NCBI GenBank assembly: GCA_012295275.1
Contig: CM022669.1
Coordinates: 19,002,591 to 19,016,090 of the forward strand
Length of the DNA: 13,500 nucleotides
Reading direction: 5' to 3'
DNA from: Chrysomallon squamiferum
Taxonomy: Eukaryota > Mollusca > Gastropoda > Neomphalida > Peltospiridae
The notes beneath the pieces are model-generated. The model was not told where the DNA came from, did no database searches, and saw only the letters and a program-made list of their open reading frames with translations. This document shows, one piece after another, positions 7,708 to 10,776 of the stretch (the first letter of the stretch is position 1; the number at the start of each line of letters is the position of its first letter). A program made the translations under genes and the position numbers.

Positions 7708-9958
7708 CATATATAGATATATATAATATATATATTTTATACATACATACACACATGAATATTTAAGTCACAGAGCAAATAAACAGTCAGAAAATATTTT
7801 ATATATATTTCCAAGTCTTTTCGTGTTTTTTTAAAAACTCATGGCAGTCACTGATAATACTGAAATGAGCTGATAATATCGAATCTCACAAACTTACCTC
7901 TTAAACTGCCCTTGCGTTTCTTTTTCTGTCCTGATATCCCAGCAACATTCCAAGATGAATTTTTAAGCAGTTTGAAAATATGATTTTCAATGTGCAAGAA
8001 CGAAAGAACTATTTCCAACAAAGAATCCACACACTCTTTTGGCATCAGCATATGGTTCAACAACGAACTCTCCTGTGGTCCTTGGTTACCATGGAGACTG
8101 TTACTACGGACACCAGCAATTACTATCATGCTGTCCAGGCTCTGTGCCTGACCTTTCAGCAGATTTCCTGAATTTCCACTGTTGATTCCCAGATCACTCT
8201 GAGACTGTGAAAACAATTTACTTTTGGCATCAGCAATTTCATCAGAAATTTCTTCCACCAGCAACGTCATTTCATCCGAGTATTTCTCCAAGTAAAGGTC
8301 ATGCAGAGCTTTGAAGACGCTGGTCACCTTGGTGAACATTCCTGTGTTGAGGACGATGAAGTCTTCATTGATCATGCTGATGATGAGGTCGGCCATGGCA
8401 TTGCAGTGTTTCGTCAGCAGATAGTTCACCTGCTCTGCCTGCACCTCTGGCAGCATCTGACTCAGCTGTTTCTGCAGCTCCTGCGTCCTGACGCCGCGGT
8501 AACAGTGCCAGGCATCCTCGTCCGTCGCAATGACTCGCAAGCTCTGAAGAAAATGAAGTCTCTGGTTGGCAACGATGTTGGAAGGATTCTCCGGTCTGGT
8601 CAGCGGCAGCTGGGACAGCTTGTTCAGGAAATGTTTTTTCAAATGTTCGGCGATTCTGTTCCACTTCTGCTCAATGACCTGGTCACTGCTGTCAATGACC
8701 ATGTTAATTGATGCCATTGACATGACGGTTGGGTCAATGCCAGAATTGCGCAGAGGCAGCAACAGTCCTTCATCCGAAGACAGCAGCAGAATCTCCTGTA
8801 AAACAGCTTCCTCACTTCCAGGACACTGTTCCAATGTCTTGTACTAAAAAAAAAAAAAACCCAGTAGTATCCATTATCATTGTCACTGACAATCAATGGA
8901 ACATAAGCATTTGAAGCTAATAAAAGGATAACAATATTTTGTAGTTTTCTGACTAACTAAATGTCTAAATATTTTTTTTTTTTAAAACAAAGAATGTAAT
9001 CAATATTTTTAATGTATTCATTTTAATATGAGATCACACTGTATAAAACATAAAAGTTTAAAATTAACATACACTTCAAATGATGAATGTATGACAGAAT
9101 AGATTTTGGGTCCAAATACTAGAGGAGCAAATGCACACACTCCTCATCAATATTTTTGACAATTTTACAAAAACCTTCTACTTACAAGGTAGGAAAGCAT
9201 TGCTGTGACATCCTCTATCTCTGGATCATAACAAGAATCTTTCTCTAAAACATGACTGTTGAGCATATGAGCGAGGCCCTCTTTGGGTGTGGAGAAACAT
9301 TTTCCCCAGGCAGATCATTGGTAAAGTTCAAAATGGACTTGAGACAAGTGTCCAATCTGTAAGACAAAAATATATATATGTTTTAATTGTGTCTGTATGT
9401 ATGTCTATATATATATATTAATTTTTTTTTTTTTTTTAATACTAAAACATCATTCAATAACATGCATGTGAAATTACCAAATACTGGAATAAAATTATAA
9501 ATAATAATAATTAGAAGAACACCAATTGAAATATAATAATATTAATACGAAATAAATTATAATTTTTAAAATAATAGCAATTTATTCTATTGAAATAAAA
9601 ACAAATAAAAATAATAAAAAAAATAATAGCAATAATAATATTAAAATATATTTTATAGCACAGCATCAAAGACATTGGGGACAGACACATAGACAGTCAG
9701 ATGGATGGACAAATAGATACATATATAGAATGATATAGATCTACAAATATATAGTAGCCAATAATATTTTATTGTTATCATATAGAGAATAAAGAACATT
9801 AATCATACATACTCTTTTGTTGTTTCTTCAAGCTTCCTATCAAGACTATGAAGATACAAATCAAGCACTGCAGGACCAGGTGATATACCATCTTTCAGAA
9901 GAACATTAAATGGGGGTAATTTATGGATATCATCAATACACAGTTTTGATGCTGCCAT
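329..9958 (-). CDS. KIAA0825: KIAA0825 (C5orf36) homologue, DUF4495 family; 16 exons, 3' end off window
   Basis: Seen: 16 exons on the minus strand: 9958-9813, 9356-9186, 8843-7898, 7525-7382, 6832-6603, 6164-6021, 5556-5435, 5040-4887, 4542-4352, 3945-3766, 3328-3191, 2702-2612, 2143-1872, 1493-1386, 901-759 and 489-329. All internal introns are GT-AG and phases agree, apart from one missing base in exon 2, giving about 1,114 residues. Identification rests on my recall of human KIAA0825 (about 1,275 residues). Blocks such as LQDAEGNNW, ERCSFTIQMW and FDLWSVCPPRLAQ (about residues 670-720) match it closely, and colinear similarity extends from the N-terminus to about residue 1,100. Known: the family carries DUF4495, and human truncating variants are linked to postaxial polydactyly; the molecular role is unknown. 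I see no signal peptide, transmembrane segment or catalytic motif. The protein looks helical, with a Ser/Thr/Asn-rich linker at 422-469. About 150 C-terminal residues are missing off the left edge. Confidence 0.9.
759..901 (-). CDS. KIAA0825: KIAA0825 homologue coding exon 15 (residues 1014-1060), CxCxxC
   Basis: The acceptor is ATTTTCAG and the donor G|GTAAGA, in phase 1. It encodes TVEPLLQYLIGLPTVTADLD and ITKIHELPCGCPPCQKQF. A compact cysteine cluster, CGCPPC, sits at residues 1044-1049. The human protein has ACLPPPIKYF near this position and lacks the full cluster, as far as I recall. Confidence 0.88.
925..1235 (+). repeat. low-complexity TG/TATG and (TTTTA)n sequence in intron 14
   Basis: Degenerate TG/TATG repeats at about 925-1000 and 1100-1125 are followed by (TTTTA)n at about 1195-1235. 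With poly(T) this makes up most of intron 14 (1385-902); no other feature is visible. Confidence 0.8.
1386..1493 (-). CDS. KIAA0825: KIAA0825 homologue coding exon 14 (residues 978-1012)
   Basis: The acceptor is AAAATTACAG and the donor AG|GTTTGT; phase 2-2, 108 bases. It encodes SEELDLLDLNNNTVPDTQFP and LWIELIFKILEPAIE. It has no ORF long enough to stand out on its own and is supported by phase and splice signals. Confidence 0.85.
1566..1870 (+). repeat. long polypurine tract (GAAA/GGAA-rich)
   Basis: About 300 bases of the plus strand are strongly purine-rich, with uninterrupted purine runs at 1629-1654 and 1656-1688. In the transcribed sense of the KIAA0825 homologue this is a polypyrimidine tract filling most of intron 13 and beginning right behind the donor at 1871. 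ORFs in it are low-complexity and not genes. Confidence 0.9.
1872..2143 (-). CDS. KIAA0825: KIAA0825 homologue coding exon 13 (residues 887-976)
   Basis: The acceptor is CTATGTTTCAG and the donor CG|GTTTGT, in phase 2. It encodes ALIMKEYTLPILLLTRCMDV, a Ser/Asn/His-rich middle (SNAIANRSGHHSSS), and a helical end (RETAVDVCYIVVRILKQCQ). The open frame runs on into a low-complexity intron tract encoding Phe/Leu/Ser, which is not coding. Similarity to human is weaker here than in exons 8-12. Confidence 0.88.
2161..2242 (+). repeat. (ATGG)4 and (GT)24 microsatellites
   Basis: (ATGG)4 lies at 2161-2176 and an uninterrupted (GT)24 at 2195-2242, in intron 12. In the gene's sense these are CCAT and CA repeats just upstream of the exon 13 acceptor at 2144. 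Confidence 0.95.
2470..2518 (+). repeat. paired poly(T) tracts
   Basis: Two T runs, about 16 and 22 bases, at 2471-2486 and 2497-2518 in intron 12. Similar homopolymers stand at 628-646 and 4104-4128 (T), and at 8846-8859 and about 10866-10883 (A). Homopolymers of this length are places where assembly errors are likely. Confidence 0.85.
2612..2702 (-). CDS. KIAA0825: KIAA0825 homologue coding exon 12 (residues 857-886)
   Basis: The acceptor is TTTTTTTCAG and the donor CAG|GTATTT. It encodes YEDMQTTVALYLQLNLLFSQ then PEIDWGKLMQ. The SQPxxxW pattern matches human LLSQPHCNWNLLLEIL, which places the exon. Confidence 0.92.
2805..3220. repeat. diverged tandem array of about 140-bp units overlapping the exon 11 donor
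   Basis: Copies begin near 2805 (shortened), 2902, 3044 and 3181 (partial). Shared landmarks are GTTAAC, a GTTTCTGTG-like block, AATTCAAGGTGGTAA, TAGTATTTTATT, ATATCTTTGATATTTAACAA and TGTAAA. GTTAAC recurs at 2902, 3044 and 3181, spacing 142 and 137. The last partial copy contains the exon 11 splice donor and about 30 bases of coding sequence. The array is local; I cannot tell whether the unit occurs elsewhere. Confidence 0.8.
3191..3328 (-). CDS. KIAA0825: KIAA0825 homologue coding exon 11 (residues 811-855)
   Basis: The acceptor is TTATTTCAG. The donor is chosen as ACA|GTGGGT because only this keeps exon 12 in frame; the neighbouring GG|GTTAAC would not. It encodes HFLLHLETSYHG and WLSWIRPLLFQPTQK. 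The last 30 or so bases, including the donor, are the end copy of a diverged tandem array that continues into the intron (2805-3180). Confidence 0.88.
3766..3945 (-). CDS. KIAA0825: KIAA0825 homologue coding exon 10 (residues 750-809)
   Basis: The acceptor is CATTTAAG and the donor AG|GTGAGT; phase 2-2, 180 bases. It encodes YDLTTVLLSTEEFLFYACDS and a later STLFSTMAVVTSPIDVL. These match the human stretches LDVTTILICTENMLWSVCTS and NNLFTTLVILTSPLTELY. Confidence 0.95.
4352..4542 (-). CDS. KIAA0825: KIAA0825 homologue coding exon 9 (residues 687-749), most conserved block
   Basis: The acceptor is TTTTGAAG after a T/G-rich tract and the donor is CAG|GTGAAT, in phase 2. It encodes ERCSFTIQMWNYHLRSLQFD and LWSVCPPRLAQKI, nearly identical in pattern to human ERCSFSIQMW and YDLWTILPPKLAQEI. 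Trp697 and Trp709 are shared. This is the strongest evidence for the gene's identity. Confidence 0.96.
4887..5040 (-). CDS. KIAA0825: KIAA0825 homologue coding exon 8 (residues 635-686)
   Basis: The acceptor is GTGTGTCCAG and the donor GAG|GTGAAA. The exon ends with the strongly conserved VLQDAEGNNW and DFYE; human has LQDAESHHW and AFYE. With exon 9 it forms the best-conserved block of the protein. Confidence 0.95.
5193..5250 (+). repeat. (ATATAG)n hexamer microsatellite
   Basis: About nine near-perfect ATATAG units in the 394-base intron 7 of the KIAA0825 homologue. The rest of the intron is plain AT-rich sequence. Confidence 0.93.
5435..5556 (-). CDS. KIAA0825: KIAA0825 homologue coding exon 7 (residues 595-634)
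   Basis: The acceptor is TTTCACAAAACAG and the donor GG|GTATGT, in phase 2. It encodes LSSMVYIRNHLVHYEKLLTQ, matching the YLSTAVYVFQHFKRYDNLMK region of human KIAA0825. Confidence 0.93.
5902..5986 (+). repeat. (AAAT)n / (AAAC)n microsatellite
   Basis: AAAT tetramers pass into AAACA tetramers in intron 6 (6020-5557). Reverse-strand ORFs rich in Phe, Tyr, Leu and Ile that cross it are repeat artefacts. Confidence 0.92.
6021..6164 (-). CDS. KIAA0825: KIAA0825 homologue coding exon 6 (residues 547-594)
   Basis: The acceptor is TTTTTACTCCAG and the donor AAG|GTAAAT; phase 0-0, 48 codons. It encodes DEATKLLPLAYAGNDGCLHI, aligning with the human segment around LDTMLPLALACRDDSFQEI, so the exon is well supported. 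Confidence 0.93.
6603..6832 (-). CDS. KIAA0825: KIAA0825 homologue coding exon 5 (residues 470-546)
   Basis: The acceptor is ATATTTCAG and the donor AAG|GTGGAT, ending in phase 0. It encodes HWDWRLSFKKIASDLSRIIE, which corresponds to the FGWRSAFKE region of human KIAA0825, followed by a charged, poorly conserved stretch. The open frame continues into the intron (VDELLLLISVVV), but the next exon joins in phase at the donor. Confidence 0.9.
7382..7525 (-). CDS. KIAA0825: KIAA0825 homologue coding exon 4, Ser/Thr/Asn-rich linker (residues 422-469)
   Basis: The acceptor is TTTTTTAACAG and the donor is a weak AAAAA|GTATCT. At 144 bases in phase 1-1, it could be skipped without breaking the frame. 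It encodes a low-complexity, probably disordered segment (GSHSNSDTNISSSGTPSVTT). The human protein has a different, variable linker at the same place. Confidence 0.88.
7677..7755 (+). repeat. (ACAT)n / (AT)n microsatellite
   Basis: About six ACAT tetramers run into imperfect AT dinucleotides and back to ACAT, inside intron 3 of the KIAA0825 homologue (7897-7526). Confidence 0.9.
7898..8843 (-). CDS. KIAA0825: KIAA0825 homologue coding exon 3 (residues 107-421)
   Basis: This is the largest exon, 946 bases. The acceptor is a T14 tract followed by AG, ending at 8844. It starts Y-K-T-L-E-Q-C-P-G and ends GSLRG with donor G|GTAAGT in phase 1. It encodes a mostly helical, Leu- and Gln-rich stretch (for example TQELQKQLSQMLPEVQAEQV), a Ser/Asn/Gly-rich linker at about residues 314-365, and a basic tail (GQKKKRKG). 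Colinear similarity to the N-terminal third of human KIAA0825 is weak to moderate. Antisense and other-frame ORFs here are shadows. Confidence 0.93.
9186..9356 (-). CDS. KIAA0825: KIAA0825 homologue coding exon 2, with apparent 1-nt frameshift
   Basis: The acceptor TTACAG ends at 9357 and the donor is CTT|GTAAGT. The first half, read in phase from exon 1, gives ELDTCLKSILNFTNDLPGEN. The second half reads correctly only in another frame (KEGLAHMLNSHVLEKDS, then EIEDVTAMLSYL) and joins exon 3 in phase 0. In the first frame a TAG occurs at 9247-9245. In the second frame a TGA at 9317-9315 blocks reading from the exon start. One extra base between 9315 and 9247 restores the frame. Both halves resemble the human protein in order, so the exon is real and a single-base deletion or assembly error is the likely cause. 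Confidence 0.8.
9813..9958 (-). CDS. KIAA0825: KIAA0825 homologue coding exon 1 (residues 1-48)
   Basis: The ATG at 9958 has a strong context (A at -3, G at +4). Its distance to the first conserved positions matches human KIAA0825, which supports this start. It begins MAASKLCIDDIHKLPPFNVL and ends GA|GTATGT in phase 2. The exon extends 5' as untranslated leader to an acceptor at 10028. That leader also holds a second short uORF (ATG at 10017, seven codons MVKNSSY then TAG). Confidence 0.85.
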
Positions 9959-10275
9959 CTTAATATGTATGCCTGTTCTTTCTTCTTAATTAACTAATAA
10001 CTGCTATTTTTGACCATGAGTGTTTGTCTGAAAGAGAAATTATTTCAGTAATTTTAATATAACAACTTTTAAAATTATATATTAGAGAGCGAGAGAGATG
10101 TCACAATCCAATAATCATTTTATCATAATCATATAATGATAAATCATCATAATCATGATGATGTGATTTGATAAATGGAAGCGAACATGTGGTTTAAATC
10201 TGTAAAATAACGTAAGTGAAAACAATTATTTTTTAAATTAAAAGTGTTTACAAATATTACACTTAATGACTTCTC

Positions 10276-10276
<1 letters not shown>

Positions 10277-10332
<56 letters not shown>

Positions 10333-10357
10333 TAGTTTTTCTTTCTTTCTTTCTTTA
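10277..10357 (+). repeat. (TTA)n followed by (TTTC)n
   Basis: About 19 TTA units at 10277-10333, then CTTT tetramers at 10336-10357, in the leader intron of the KIAA0825 homologue. There is no clear body of a SINE in front of it, so I treat it as a plain microsatellite. Confidence 0.92.
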
Positions 10358-10460
10358 ATTATTATTATTTTTGTTTATTTATTTAATAATTAAGAAAATA
10401 CATTTTATGTAGTACTGATATAATCTTTGCTTTTTCTACATACTGACCCTGAATTGCTAT

Positions 10461-10465
10461 CCAAT
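10461..10465 (+). promoter_or_regulatory. CCAAT box (NF-Y type)
   Basis: The sequence CTATCCAATCATC contains CCAATCA, the usual NF-Y core with flanks. It lies 172 bases upstream of the plus-strand ATG and inside the leader intron of the minus-strand gene. Its function is inferred from position only. Confidence 0.4.
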
Positions 10466-10505
10466 CATCTTTTCGTTCAATCAAGAACACAATTTACAAA
10501 CTAAC

Positions 10506-10550
10506 CGAGTTCACGTCAAAATCTCCCCAGCGCTCAGTTGCTTCGGCCAT
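10506..10550 (-). other. 5' leader exon with upstream ORF (first part)
   Basis: Reading from the ATG at 10550, 15 codons (MAEATERWGDFDVNS) run exactly to a donor (TCG|GTTAGT, intron from 10505). The best acceptor downstream is TTTCTCTTTCAG ending at 10028. Joined there, the frame adds seven codons (TNTHGQK) and stops at TAG upstream of the main ATG, giving a 22-codon uORF. The ATG context (G at -3, G at +4) is good. The exon's true 5' end is upstream and unknown. A weak alternative acceptor (TTAAG ending at 9959) would instead fuse these 15 residues in frame to the main start. That the exon exists is an inference from splice signals and base composition. Confidence 0.5.
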
Positions 10551-10561
10551 TACTATTTCTC

Positions 10562-10610
10562 TCGTTTAATTTCCTTCTTTTTCTTTGGAGTAACTGTGCT
10601 TCGTTTAATT
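10562..10610 (+). repeat. 10-bp direct repeat in the divergent promoter
   Basis: TCGTTTAATT occurs at 10562-10571 and again at 10601-10610, 39 bases apart start to start, entirely between the two genes' first ATGs. It could be a paired protein-binding site or chance. Confidence 0.5.
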
Positions 10611-10636
10611 ATCTCCCTTTTGAACCAGATTGAATC

Positions 10637-10776
10637 ATGGAGGTGGTTGACGTTGCTGTTATAGGAGGGGGTGTCGTTGGGTGTGCAGTTTTGTTTGAGC
10701 TCACATCATCCGGATACAACTGCATATTGCTGGAAAAAAATGAACATCTTGTATCCGAAGCCAGTGCAGGAAATAG
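10637..10776 (+). CDS. FAD oxidoreductase exon 1 (residues 1-46)
   Basis: The ATG at 10637 has A at -3 and G at +4. It lies three residues before the first Rossmann strand, as usual for this family, which supports the start. The exon encodes DVAVIGGGVVGCAVLFEL and ends AATAG|GTGACA in phase 2, splitting the serine codon of the NSG motif. Confidence 0.88.

Larger units (their letters stand above)
10028..10505 (-). other. leader intron (intron 0) of the KIAA0825 homologue
   Basis: This 478-base stretch lies between the proposed leader exon and coding exon 1. It holds a (TTA)n array at 10277-10333, a (TTTC)n run at 10336-10357, a GAGAGA run near 10087-10098, an imperfect inverted-repeat patch at 10119-10175, and a CCAAT box at 10461-10465. 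No ORF of note is present. Confidence 0.5.
10430..10636. promoter_or_regulatory. divergent (bidirectional) promoter region
   Basis: The two genes point away from each other here, with 86 bases between the uORF ATG (10550, minus) and the oxidoreductase ATG (10637, plus). I see no convincing TATA box. The stretch 10500-10565 is locally richer in C, G and CpG than its surroundings, with a GACGTG/CACGTC element at 10513-10518. Pyrimidine-rich plus-strand sequence precedes the plus ATG. Transcription start sites are not determinable from sequence alone and may overlap. Confidence 0.6.

Noticed and set aside
8301-8711. 136-residue ORF on the plus strand
   Set aside because: It lies antisense inside exon 3 of the KIAA0825 homologue, has no recognisable domain and no splice or promoter context. 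It is a shadow of a long coding exon, as are the overlapping ORFs at 8365-8664, 8566-8847 and 7980-8171.
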